64,000 nucleotides of DNA from Isoperla grammatica (Eukaryota; Arthropoda; Insecta; Plecoptera; Perlodidae): positions 51,362,625 to 51,426,624 of the forward strand of contig OX246741.1 in assembly GCA_945910005.1 (NCBI GenBank). Reading direction: 5' to 3'. Below are positions 23,301-37,302 of this stretch, one piece after another. The notes beneath the pieces are model-generated. The model was not told the DNA's origin. It did no database searches and saw only the letters and a list, made by a program, of their open reading frames with translations. The first letter of the stretch is position 1; each line of letters begins with the position of its first letter. Made by a program: the position numbers and the translations under genes.

Positions 23301-26300
23301 GACGGTGAGTACTATGACTAGCTACTGTACACACTACTATGACTAGCTTCTGTACACACTACTATGCGCTACGGGGACAAGGTTCCCTTCTTCCTGCCTG
23401 TGTTCTCACCGACGCCAACAACCAGTGTGTCCCACAGTACCGGGCCATCCTATGGCGGAAGACGGTGAGTACTATGACTAGCTACTGTACACACTACTAT
23501 GACTAGCTACTGTACACACTACTATGCGCTACGGGGACAAGGTTCCCTTCTTCCTGCCTGTGTTCTCACCGACGCCAACAACCAGTGTGTCCCACAGTAC
23601 CGGGCCATCCTATGGCGGAAGACGGTGAGTACTATGACTAGCTACTGTACACACTACTATGACTAGCTACTGTACACACTACTATGCGCTACGGGGACAA
23701 GGTTCCCTTCTTCCTGCCTGTGTTCTCACCGACGCCAACAACCAGTGTGTTCCACAGTACCGGGCCATCCTATGGCGGAAGACGGTGAGTACTATGACTA
23801 GCTACTGTACACACTACTATGACTAGCTACTGTACACACTACTATGCGCTACGGGGACAAGGTTCCCTTCTTCCTGTGTGTGGTTCTCACCGACTCCAAC
23901 AACCAGTGTGTCCCACAGTACCGGGCCATCCTATGGCGGAAGACGGTGAGTACTATGACTAGCTACTGTACACACTACTATGACTAGCTACTGTACACAC
24001 TACTATGCGCTACGGGGACAAGGTTCCCTTCTTCCTGTGTGTGGTTCTCACCGACGCCAACAACCAGTGTGTCCCACAGTACCGGGCCATCCTATGGCGG
24101 AAGACGGTGAGTACTATGACTAGCTACTGTACACACTACTATGACTAGCTACTGAACACACTACTATGTGCTACGGGGACAAGGTTCCCTTCTTCCTGCC
24201 TGTGTTCTCACCGACGCCAACAACCAGTGTGTCCCACAGTACCGGGCCATCCTATGGCGGAAGACGGTGAGTACTATGACTAGCTACTGTACACACTACT
24301 ATGACTAGCTACTGTACACACTACTATGCGCTACGGGGACAAGGTTCCCTTCTTCCTGTGTGTGGTTCTCACCGACGCCAACAACCAGTGTGTCCCACAG
24401 TACCGGGCCATCCTATGGCGGAAGACGGTGAGTACTATGACTAGCTACTGTACACACTACTATGCGCTACGGGGACAAGGTTCCCTTCGTCCTGTCTGTG
24501 CTTCTGACCGACGCCAACAACCAGTGTGTCCCACAGTACCGGGCCATCCTATGGCGGAAGACGGTGAGTACTATGACTAGCTACTGAACACACTACTATG
24601 CGCTACAGGGACAAGGTTCCCTTCTTCCTGTCTGTGGTTCTGACTGACGCCAACAACCAGTGTGTCCCACAGTACCGGGCCATCCTATGGCGGAAGACGG
24701 TAAGTACTATGACTAGCTACTGTACACACTACTATGACTAGCAACTGTACACACTACTATGCGCTACGGGGACAAGGCTCCCTTCTTCCTGTCTGTGGTT
24801 CTGACCGACGCCAACAACCAGTGTGTCCCACAGTACCGGGCCATCCTATGGCGGAAGACGGTGAGTACTATGACTAGCTACTGTACACACTACTATGCGC
24901 TACGGGGACAAGGTTCCCTTCTTCCTGCCTGTGGTTCTCACCGACGCCAACAACCAGTGTGTCCCACAGTACCGGGCCATCCTATGGCGGAAGACGGTGA
25001 GTACTATGACTAGCTACTGTACACACTACTATGCGCTACGGGGACAAGGTTCCCTTCTTACTGTCTGTGGTTCTGACCGACGCCAACAACCAGTGTGTAC
25101 CACAGTACCGGGCCATCCTATGGCGGAAGACGGTGAGTACTATGACTAGCTACTGTACACACTACTATGCGCTACGGGGACAAGGTTCCCTTCTTCCTGT
25201 CTGTGGTTCTGACCGACGCCAACAACCAGTGTGTCCCACAGTACCGGGCCATCCTATGGCGGAAGACGGTGAGTACTATGACTAGCTACTGTACACACTA
25301 CTATGCGCTACGGGGACAAGGTTCCCTTCTTCCTGCCTGTGGTTCTCACCGACGCCAACAACCAGTGTGTCCCACAGTACCGGGCCATCCTATGGCGTAA
25401 GACGGTGAGTACTATGACTAGCTACTGTACACACTACTATGCGCTACGGGGACAAGGTTCCCTTCTTCCTGTCTGTGGGCTGACCGACGCCAACAACCAG
25501 TGTGTCCCACAGTACCGGGCCATCCTATAACGGAAGACGGTGAGTACTATGACTAGCTACTGTACACACTACTATGACTAGCTACTGTACACACTACTAT
25601 GCGCTACGGGGACAAGGTTCCCTTCTTCCTGTCTGTGGTTCTGACCGACGCCAACAACCAGTGTGTCCCACAGTACCGGGCCATCCTATGGTGGAAGACG
25701 GTGAGTACTATGACTAGCTACTGTACACACTACTATGTGCTACGGGGACAAGGTTCCCTTCTTCCTGTCTGTGGTTCTGACCGACGCCAACAACCAGTGT
25801 GTCCCACAGTACCGGGCCATCCTATGGCGGAAGACGGTGAGTACTATGACTAGCTACTGTAAACACTACTATGACTAGCTACTGTACACACTACTATGCG
25901 CTACGGGGACAAGGTTCCCTTCTTCCTGTCTGTGGTTCTGACCGACGCCAACAACCAGTGTGTCCCACAGTACCGGGCCATCCTATGGCGGAAGACGGTG
26001 AGTGCTATGACAAGCTACTGTACACACTACTATGCGCTACGGGGACAAGGTTCCCTTCTTCCTGTCTCTGGTTCTCACCGACGCCAACAACCAGTGTGTC
26101 CCACAGTACCGGGTTATCCTATGGCGGAAGACGGTGAGTACTATGACTAGCTACTGTACACACTACTATGCGCTACGGGGACAAGGGTCCCTTCTTCCTG
26201 CCTGTGGTTCTGACCGACGCCAACAACCAGTGTGTCCCACAGTACCGGGCCATCCTATGGCGGAAGACGGTGAGTACTATGACTAGCTACTGTACACACT

Positions 26301-29300
26301 ACTATGCGCTACGGGGACAAGGTTCCCTTCTTCCTGTCTGTGGTTCTAACCGACGCCAACAACCAGTGTGTCCCACAGTACCGGGCCATCCTATGGCGGA
26401 AGACGGTGAGTACTATGACTAGCTACTGTACACACTACTATGCGCTACGGGGACAAGGTTCCCTTCTTCCTGTCTGTGGTTCTGACCGACGCCAACAACC
26501 AGTGTGTCCCACAGTACCGGGCCATCCTATGGCGGAAGACGGTGAGTACTATGACTAGCTACTCTACACACTACTATGCGCTACGGGGACAAGGTTCCCT
26601 TCTTCCTGTCTGTGGTTCTGACCGACGCCAACAACCAGTGTGTCCCACAGTACCGGGCCTTCCTATGGCGGAAGACGGTGAGTACTATGACTAGCTACTG
26701 TACACACTACTATGCGCTAAGGGGACAAGGTTCCCTTCTTCCTGTGTGTGGTTCTGACCGACGCCAACAACCAGTGTGTCCCACAGTACCGGGCCATCCT
26801 ATGGCGGAAGACGGTGAGTACTATGACTAGCTACTGTACACACTACTATGCGCTACGGGGACAAGGTTCCCTTCTTCCTGTCTGTGGTTCTGACCGACGC
26901 CAACAACCAGTGTGTCCCACAGTACCGGGCCATCCTATGGCGGAAGACGGTGAGTACTATGACTAGCTACTGTACACACTACTATGCGCTACGGGGACAA
27001 GGTTCCCTTCTTCCTGTGTGTGGTTCTGACCGACGCCAAAAACCAGTGTGTCCCACAGTACCGGGCCATCCTATGGCGGAAGACGGTGAGTACTATGACT
27101 AGCTACTGTACACACTACTATGCGCTACGGGGACAAGGTTCCCTTCTTCCTGTCTGTGGTTCTGACCGACGCCAACAACCAGTGTGTCCCACAGTACCGG
27201 GCCATCCTATGGCGGAAGACGGTGAGTGCTATGACTAGCTACTGTACACACTTCTATGCGCTACGGGGACAAGGTTCCCTTCTTCCTGTCTGTGGTTCTG
27301 ACCGACGCCAACAACCAGTGTGTCCCACAGTACCGGGCCATCCTATGGCGGAAGACGGTGAGTGCTATGACTAGCTACTGTACACACTACTATGCGCTAC
27401 GGGGACAAGGTTCCCTTCTTCCTGTATGTGGTTCTGACCGACGCCAACAACCAGTGTGTCCCACAGTACCGGGCCATCCTATGGCGGAAGACGGTGAGTA
27501 CTATGACTAGCTACTGTACACACTACTATGCGCTACGGAGACAAGGTTCCCTTCTTCCTGTCTGTGGTTCTGACCGACGCCAACAACCAGTGTGTCCCAC
27601 AGTACCGCGCCATCCTATGGCGGAAGACGGTAAGTACTATGACTAGCTACTGTACACACTACTATGCGCTACGGGGACAAGGTTCCCTTCTTCCTGTCTG
27701 TGGTTCTGACCGACGCCAACAACCAGTGTGTCCCACAGTACCGGGCCATCCTATGGCGGAAGACGGTGAGTACTATGACTAGCTACTGTACACACTACTA
27801 TCCGCTACGGGGACAAGGTTCCCTTCTTCCTGTCTGTGGTTCTGACCGACGCCAACAACCAGTGTGTCCCACAGTACCGGGCCATCCTATGGCGGAAGAC
27901 GGTGAGTACTATGACTAGCTACTGTACACACTACTATGCGCTTCGGGGACGAGGTTCCTTTCTTCCTGTGTGTGGTTCTCACCGACGCCAACAACCAGTG
28001 TGTCCCGCAGTACCGCGCCATCCTATGGCGGAAGACGGTGAGTACTATGACTAGCTACTGTACACACTACTATGCGCTACGGGGACAAGGTTCCCTTCTT
28101 CCTGTCTGTGGTTCTGACCGACGCCAACAACCAGTGTGTCCCACAGTACCGGGCCATCCTATGGCGGAAGACGGTGAGTACTATGACTAGCTACTGTACA
28201 CACTACTATGCGCTACAGGGACAAGGTTCCCTTCTTCCTGTCTGTGGTTCTGACCGACGCCAACAACCAGTGTGTCCCACAGTACCGGGCCATCCTATGG
28301 CGGAAGACGGTGAGTGCTATGACAAGCTACTGTACACACTACTATGCGCTACGGGGACAAGGTTCCCTTCTTCCTGTCTGTGGTTCTGACCGACGCCAAC
28401 AACCAGTGTGTCCCACAGTACCGGGCCATCCTATGGCGGAAGACGGTGAGTACTATGACTAGCTACTGTACACACTACTATGCGCTACGGGGACAAGGTT
28501 CCCTTCTTCCTGTCTGTGGTTCTGACCGACGCCAACAACCAGTGTGTCCCACAGTACCGGGCCATCCTATGGCGGAAGACGGTGAGTACTATGACTAGCT
28601 ACTGTACACACTACTATGTGCTACGGGGACAAGGTTCCCTTCTTCCTGTCTGTGGTTCTGACCGACGCCAACAACCAGTGTGTCCCACAGTACCGGGCCA
28701 TCCTATGGCGGAAGACGGTGAGTACTATGACTAGCTACTGTACACACCACTATGCGCTACGGGGACAAGGTTCCCTTCTTCCTGTCTGTGGTTCTGACCG
28801 ACGCCAACAACCAGTGTGTCCCACAGTACCGGGCCATCCTATGGCGGAAGACGGTGAGTGCTATGACTAGCTACTGTACACACTACTATGCGCTACGGGG
28901 ACAAGGTTCCCTTCTTCCTGTCTATGGTTCTGACCGACGCCAACAACCAGTGTGTCCCACAGTACCGGGCCATCCTATGGCGGAAGACGGTGAGTGCTAT
29001 GACAAGCTACTGTACACACTACTATGCGCTACGGGGACAAGGTTCCCTTCTTCCTGTCTGTGGTTCTGACCGACGCCAACAACCAGTGTGTCCCACAGTA
29101 CCGGGCCATCCTATGGCGGAAGACGGTGAGTGCTATGACAAGCTACTGTACACACTACTATGCGCTACGGGGACAAGGTTCCCTTCTTCCTGTCTGTGGT
29201 TCTGACCGACGCCAACAACCAGTGTGTCCCACAGTACCGGGCCAACCTATGGCGGAAGACGGTGAGTACTATGACTAGCTACTGTACACACTACTATGCG

Positions 29301-32300
29301 CTACGGGGACAAGGTTCCCTTCTTCCTGTCTGTGGTTCTGACCGACGCCAACAACCAGTGTGTCCCACAGTACCGGGCCATCCTATGGCGGAAGACGGTG
29401 AGTACTATGACTAGCTACTGTACACACTACTATGACTAGCTACTGTACACACTACTATGCGCTACGGGGACAAGGTTCCCTTCTTCCTGTCTGTGGTTCT
29501 GACCGACGCCAACAACCAGTGTGTCCCACAGTACCGGGCCATCCTATGGCGGAAGACGGTGAGTACTATGACTAGCTACTGTACACACAACTATGTGCTA
29601 CGATGACAAGGTTCCCTTCTTCCTGTCTGTGGTTCTGACCGACGCCAACAACCAGTGTGTCCCACAGTACCGGGCCATCCTATGGCGGAAGACGGTGAGT
29701 ACTATGACTAGCTACTGTACACACTACTATGACTAGCTACTGTACACACTACTATGCGCTACGGGGACAAGGTTCCCTTCTTCCTGTCTGTGGTTCTGAC
29801 CGACGCCAACAACCAGTGTGTCCCACAGTACCGGGCCATCCTATGGCGGAAGACGGTGAGTGCTATGACTAGCTACTGTACACACTACTATGCGCTACGG
29901 GGACAAGGTTCCCTTCTTCCTGTCTGTGGTTCTGACCGACGCCAACAACCAGTGTGTCCCACAGTACCGGGCCATCCTATGGCGGAAGACGGTGAGTGCT
30001 ATGACTAGCTACTGTACACACTACTATGCGCTACGGGGACAAGGTTCCCTTCTTCCTGTCTGTGGTTCTGACCGACGCCAACAACCAGTGTGTCCCACAG
30101 TACCGGGCCATCATATGGTGGAAGACGGTGAGTGCTATGACTAGCTACTGTACACACTACTATGCTCTACGGGGACAAGGTTCCCTTCTTCCTGTCTGTG
30201 GTTCTGACCGACGCCAACAACCAGTGTGTCCCACAGTACCGGGCCATCATATGGTGGAAGACGGTGAGTGCTATGACTAGCTACTGTACACACTACTATG
30301 CTCTACGGGGACAAGGTTCCCTTCTTCCTGTGTGTGGTTCTGACCGACGCCAACAACCAGTGTGTCCCACAGTACCGGGCCATCCTATGGCGGAAGACGG
30401 TGAGTACTATGACTAGCTACTGTACACACTACTATGCGCTACGGGGACAAGGTTCCCTTCTTCCTGTCTGTGGTTCTGACCGACGCCAACAACCAGTGTG
30501 TCCCACAGTACCGGGCCATCCTATGGCGGAAGACGGTGAGTGCTATGACAAGCTACTGTACACACTACTATGCGCTACGGGGACAAGGTTCCCTTCTTCC
30601 TGTATGTGGTTCTGACCGACGCCAACAACCAGTGTGTCCCACAGTACCGGGCCATCCTATGGCGGAAGACGGTGAGTACTATGACTAGCTACTGTACACA
30701 CTACTATGCGCTACGGGGACAAGGTTCCCTTCTTCCTGTGTGTGGTTCTCACCGACGCCAACAACCAGTGTGTCCCACAGTACCGGGCCATCCTATGGCG
30801 GAAGACGGTGAGTACTATGACTAGCTACTGTACACACTACTATGCGCTACGGGGACAAGGTTCCCTTCTTCCTGTCTGTGGTTCTGACCGACGCCAACAA
30901 CCAGTGTGTCCCACAGTACCGGGCCATCCTATGGCGGAAGACGGTGAGTACTATGACTAGCTACTGTACACACTACTATGCGCTACGGGGACAAGGTTCC
31001 CTTCTTCCTGTCTGTGGTTCTGACCGACGCCAACAACCAGTGTGTCCCACAGTACCGGGCCATCCTATGGCGAAAGACGGTGAGTACTATGACTAGCTAC
31101 TGTACACACTACTATGCGCTACGGGGACAAGGTTCCCTTCTTCCTGTCTATGGTTCTCACCGACGCCAACAACCAGTGTGTCCCACAGTACCGGGCCATC
31201 CTATGGCGGAAGACGGTGAGTACTATGACTAGCTACTGTACACACTACTATGACTAGCTACTGTACACACTACTATGCGCTACGGGGACAAGGTTCCCTT
31301 CTTACTGTCTGTGGTTCTCACCGACGTCAACAACCAGTGTGTCCCACAGTACCGGGCCATCCTATGGCGGAAGACGGTGAGTACTATGACTAGCTACTGT
31401 ACACACTACTATGACTAGCTAATGTACACACTACTATGCGCTACGGGGACAAGGTTCCCTTCTTCCTGTCTGTAGTTCTAACCACGCCAACAACCAGTGT
31501 GTCTCACAGTACCGGGCCATTCTATGGCGGAAGACGGTGAGTACTATGACTAGCTACTGTACACACTACTATGACTAGCTACTGAACACACTACTATGCG
31601 CTACGGGGACAAGGTTCCCTTCTTCCTGTCTGTAGTTCTAACCACGCCAACAACCAGTGTGTCCCACAGTACCGCGCCATCCTATGGCGGAAGACGGTGA
31701 GTGCTATGACTAGCTACTGTACACACTACTATGCGCTACGGGGACAAGGTTCCCTTCTTCCTGTCTGTGGTTCTGACCGACGCCAACAACCAGTGTGTCC
31801 CACAGTACCGGGCCATCCTATGGCGGAAGACGGTGAGTGCTATGACTAGCTACTGTACACACTACTATGCGCTACGGGGACAAGACGGTGAGTACTATGA
31901 CTAGCTACTGTAAACATTACTATGCGCTACGGGGACAAGGTTCCCTTCTTCCTGTCTGTAACTCTCACCGACGCCAACAACCAGTGTGTCCCACAGTACC
32001 GGGCCATCCTATGGCGGAAGACGGTGAGTGCTACGACTAGCTACTGTACACACTACTATGACTAGCTACTGTACACACTACTATGCGCTACGGGGACAAG
32101 GTTCCCTTCTTCCTGTCTATGGTTCTCACCGACGCCAACAACCAGTGTGTCCCACAGTACCGGGCCATCCTATGGCGGAAGACGGTGAGTGCTATGACTA
32201 GCTACTGTACACACTACTATGCGCTACGGGGACAAGGTTCCCTTCTTCCTGTGTGTGGTTCTGACCGACGCCAACAACCAGTGTGTCCCACAGTACCGGG

Positions 32301-35300
32301 CCATCCTATGGCGGAAGACGGTGAGCACTATGACTAGCTACTGTACACACTACTATGCGCTACGGGGACAAGGTTCCCTTCTTCCTGTCTGTGGTTCTGA
32401 CCGACGCCAACAACCAGTGTGTCCCACAGTACCGGGCCATCCTATGGCGGAAGACGGAGAGTGCTATGACAAGCTACTGTACACACTACTATGCGCTACG
32501 GGGACAAGGTTCCCTTCTTCCTGTATGTGGTTCTGACCGACGCCAACAACCAGTGTGTCCCACAGTACCGGGCCATCCTATGGCGGAAGACGGTGAGTAC
32601 TATGACTAGCTACTGTACACACTACTATGCGCTACGGGGACAAGGTTCCCTTCTTCCTGTGTGTGGTTCTCACCGACGCCAACAACCAGTGTGTCCCACA
32701 GTACCGGGCCATCCTATGGCGGAAGACGGTGAGTACTATGACTAGCTACTGTACACACTACTATGCGCTACGGGGACAAGGTTCCCTTCTTCCTGTCTGT
32801 GGTTCTGACCGACGCCAACAACCAGTGTGTCCCACAGTACCGGGCCATCCTATGGCGGAAGACGGTGAGTACTGTGACTAGCTACTGTACACACTACTAT
32901 GCGCTACGGGGACAAGGTTCCCTTCTTCCTGTCTGTGGTTCTGACCGACGCCAACAACCAGTGTGTCCCACAGTACCGGGCCATCCTATGGCGGAAGACG
33001 GTGAGTACTATGACTAGCTACTGTACACACTACTATGCGCTATGGGGACAAGGTTCCCTTCTTCCTGTCTATGGTTCTCACCGACGCCAACAACCAGTGT
33101 GTCCCACAGTACCGGGCCATCCTATGGCGGAAGACGGTGAGTACTATGACTAGCTACTGTACACACTACTATGACTAGCTTCTGTACACACTACTATGCG
33201 CTACGGGGACAAGGTTCCCTTCTTACTGTCTGTGGTTCTCACCGACGCCAACAACCAGTGTGTCCCACAGTACCGGGCCATCCTATGGCGGAAGACGGTG
33301 AGTACTATGACTAGCTACTGTACACACTACTATGACTAGCTACTGTACACACTACTATGCGCTACGGGGACAAGGTTCCCTTCTTCCTGTCTGTAGTTCT
33401 AACCACGCCAACAACCAGTGTGTCTCACAGTACCGGGCCATTCTATGGCGGAAGACGGTGAGTACTATGACTAGCTACTGTACACACTACTATGACTAGC
33501 TACTGAACACACTACTATGCGCTACGGGGACAAGGTTCCCTTCTTCCTGTCTGTAGTTCTAACCACGCCAACAACCAGTGTGTCCCACAGTACCGCGCCA
33601 TCCTATGGCGGAAGACGGTGAGTGCTATGACTAGCTACTGTACACACTACTATGCGCTACGGGGACAAGGTTCCCTTCTTCCTGTCTGTGGTTCTGACCG
33701 ACGCCAACAACAAGTGTGTCCCACAGTACCGCGCCATTCTATGGCGGAAGACGGTGAGTGCTATGACTAGCTACTGTACACACTACTATGCGCTACGGGG
33801 ACAAGGTTCCCTTCTTCCTGTCTGTGGTTCTGACCGACGCCAACAACCAGTGTGTCCCACAGTACCGGGCCATCCTATGGCGGAAGACGGTGAGTGCTAT
33901 GACTAGCTACTGTACACACTACTATGCGCTACGGGGACAAGACGGTGAGTACTATGACTAGCTACTGTAAACATTACTATGCGCTACGGGGACAAGGTTC
34001 CCTTCTTCCTGTCTGTAACTCTCACCGACGCCAACAACCAGTGTGTCCCACAGTACCGGGCCATCCTATGGCGGAAGACGGTGAGTGCTACGACTAGCTA
34101 CTGTACACACTACTATGACTAGCTACTGTACACACTACTTTGCGCTACGGGGACAAGGTTCCCTTCTTCCTGTCTATGGTTCTCACCGACGCCAACAACC
34201 AGTGTGTCCCACAGTACCGGGCCATCCTATGGCGGAAGACGGTGAGTGCTATGACTAGCTACTGTACACACTACTATGCGCTACGGGGACAAGGTTCCCT
34301 TCTTCCTGTCTATGGTTCTCACCGACGCCAACAACCAGTGTGTCCCACAGTACCGGGCCATCCTATGGCGGAGGACGGTGAGTGCTATGACTAGCTACTG
34401 TACACACTACTATGCGCTACGGGGACAAGGTTCCCTTCTTCCTGTCTGTGGTTCTGACCGACGCCAACAACCAGTGTGTCCCACAGTACCGGGCCATCCT
34501 ATGGCGGAAGACGGTGAGTGCTATGACTAGCTACTGTACACACTACTATGCGCTACGGGGACAAGGTTCCCTTCTTCCTGTCTATAGTTCTCACCGACGC
34601 CAACAACCAGTGTGTCCCACAGTACCGCGCCATCCTATGGCGGAAGACGGTGAGTGCTATGACTAGCTACTGTACACACTACTATGACTAGCTACTGTAC
34701 ACACTACTATGCGCTACGGGGACAAGGTTCCCTTCTTCCTGTCTGTGGTTCTGACCGACGCCAACAACCAGTGTGTCCCACAGTACCGGGCCATCCTATG
34801 GCGGAAGACGGTGAGTGCTATGACTAGCTACTGTACACACTACTATGCGCTACGGGGACAAGGTTCCCTTCTTCCTGTCTGTGGTTCTGACCGACGCCAG
34901 CAACCAGTGTGTCCCACAGTACCGGGCCATCCTATGGCGGAAGACGGTGAGTACTATGACTAGCTACTGTACACACTACTATGACTAGCTACTGTACACA
35001 CAACTATGCGCTACGGGGACAAGGTTCCCTTCTTCCTGCCTGTGTTCTCACCGACGCCAACAACCAGTGTGTCCCACAGTACCGGGCCATCCTATGGCGG
35101 AAGACGGTGAGTACTATGACTAGCTACTGTACACACTACTATGACTAGCTACTGTACACACTACTATGCGCTACGGGGACAAGGTTCCCTTCTTCCTGTG
35201 TGTGGTTCTCACCGACGCCAACAACCAGTGTGTCCCACAGTACCGGGCCATCCTATGGCGGAAGACGGTGAGTACTATGACTAGCTACTGTACACACTAC

Positions 35301-37302
35301 TATGACTAGCTACTGTACACACTACTATGCGCTACGGGGACAAGGTTCCCTTCTTCCTGCCTGTGTTCTCACCGACGCCAACAACCAGTGTGTCCCACAG
35401 TACTGGGCCATCCTATGGCGGAAGACGGTGAGTACTATGACAAGCTACTGTACACACTACTATGACTAGCTACTGTTCACACTACTATGCGCTACGGGGA
35501 CAAGGTTCCCTTCTTCCTGCCTGTGTTCTCACCGACGCCAACAACCAGTGTGTTCCACAGTACCGGGCCATCCTATGGCGGAAGACGGTGAGTACTATGA
35601 CTAGCTACTGTACACACTACTATGACTAGCTACTGTACACACTACTATGCGCTACGGGGACAAGGTTCCCTTCTTCCTGTGTGTGGTTCTCACCGACGCC
35701 AACAACCAGTGTGTCCCACAGTACCGGGCCATCCTATGGCGGAAGACGGTGAGTACTATGACTAGCTACTGTACACACTACTATGACTAGCTACTGAACA
35801 CACTACTATGCGCTACGGGGACAAGGTTCCCTTCTTCCTGTGTGTGGTTCTCACCGACGCCAACAACCAGTGTGTCCCACAGTACCGGGCCATCCTATGG
35901 CGGAAGACGGTGAGTACTATGACTAGCTACTGTACACACTACTATGCGCTACGGGGACAAGGTTCCCTTCTTCCTGTCTATGGTTCTCACCGACGCCAAC
36001 AACCAGTGTGTCCCACAACCGGGCCATCCTATGGCGGTAGACGGTGAGTACTATGACTAGCTACTGTACACACTACTATGCGCTACGGGGACAAGGTTCC
36101 CTTCTTCCTGTCTGTGGTTCTGACCGACGCCAACAACCAGTGTGTCCCACAGTACCGGGCCATCCTATGGCGGAAGACGGTGAGTGCTATGACTAGCTAC
36201 TGTACACACTACTATGACTAGCTACTGTACACACTACTATGCGCTACGGGGACAAGGTTCCCTTCTTCCTGTCTGTGGTTCTGACCGACGCCAACAACCA
36301 GTGTGTCCCACAGTACCGGGCCATCCTATGGCGGAAGACGGTGAGTACTATGACTAGCTACTGTACACACTACTATGCGCTACGGGGACAAGGTTCCCTT
36401 CTTCCTGTCTGTGGTTCTGACCGACGCCAACAACCAGTGTGTCCCACAGTACCGGGCCATCCTATGGCGGAAGACGGTGAGTACTATGACTAGCTACTGT
36501 ACACACTACTATGCGCTACGGGGACAAGGTTCCCTTCTTCCTGTCTATGGTTCTCACCGACGCCAACAACCAGTGTGTCCCACAGTACCGGGCCATCCTA
36601 TGGCGGAAGACGGTGAGTACTATGACTAGCTACTGTACACACTACTATGCGCTACGGGGACAAGGTTCCCTTCTTCCTGTCTATGGTTCTCACCGACGCC
36701 AACAACCAGTGTGTCCCACAGTACCGCGCCATCCTATGGCGGAAGACGGTGAGTACTATGACTAGCTACTGTACACACTACTATGCGCTACGGGGACAAG
36801 GTTCCCTTCTTCCTGTCTGTGGTTCTGACCGACGCCAACAACCAGTGTGTCCCACAGTACCGCGCCATCCTATGGCGGAAGACGGTGAGTGCTATGACTA
36901 GCTACTGTACACACTACTATGCGCTACGGGGACAAGGTTCCCTTCTTCCTGTCTGTGGTTCTGACCGACGCCAACAACCAGTGTGTCCCACAGTACCGGG
37001 CCATCCTATGGCGGAAGACGGTGAGTGCTATGACTAGCTACTGTACACACTACTATGCGCTACGGGGACAAGGTTCCCTTCTTCCTGTCTGTGGTTCTGA
37101 CCGACGCCAACAACCAGTGTGTCCCTCAGTACCGGGCCATCCTATGGCGGAAGACGGTGAGTGCTATGACTAGCTACTGTACACACTACTATGCGCTACG
37201 GGGACAAGGTTCCCTTCTTCCTGTCTGTGGTTCTGACCGACGCCAACAACCAGTGTGTCCCACAGTACCGGGCCATCCTATGGCGGAAGACGGTGAGTAC
37301 TA
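11229..37302 (+). repeat. 26-kb tandem array of exon 4 3' part plus splice donor plus intron start
   Basis: Period 136 bp. Each unit runs from ACGGGGACAAGG (inside exon 4) through the last exon codon and the GTGAGT donor, then about 41 more bp of intron ending CTATGCGCT, and returns to ACGGGG. From length and period there are about 180 units. Many units carry one or more extra 25-bp linker copies, giving 161-bp units. Reading through a unit shifts frame (136 = 1 mod 3) and meets TAG in the linker, so the many 84-, 105- and 129-130-codon frames are not proteins. Units differ by recurrent substitutions, for example CTGTCTGTGG / CTGTCTATGG / CTGCCTGTGG and CTGACC / CTCACC. Confidence 0.97.
15503..15827. 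repeat. Local run of thirteen 25-bp linker repeats
   Basis: The 25-bp linker TATGACTAGCTACTGTACAC plus ACTAC is repeated about 13 times without intervening exon sequence, with a few point variants (for example CTAATG, CTTGCT). Elsewhere in the array it occurs mostly once or twice per unit. It marks a second, smaller period within the larger repeat. Confidence 0.95.

Noticed and set aside
11229..37302. CRISPR-like array
   Set aside because: The repeat is 136 bp with near-identical linkers and no unique spacers, contains a eukaryotic exon, and lies in an animal gene.
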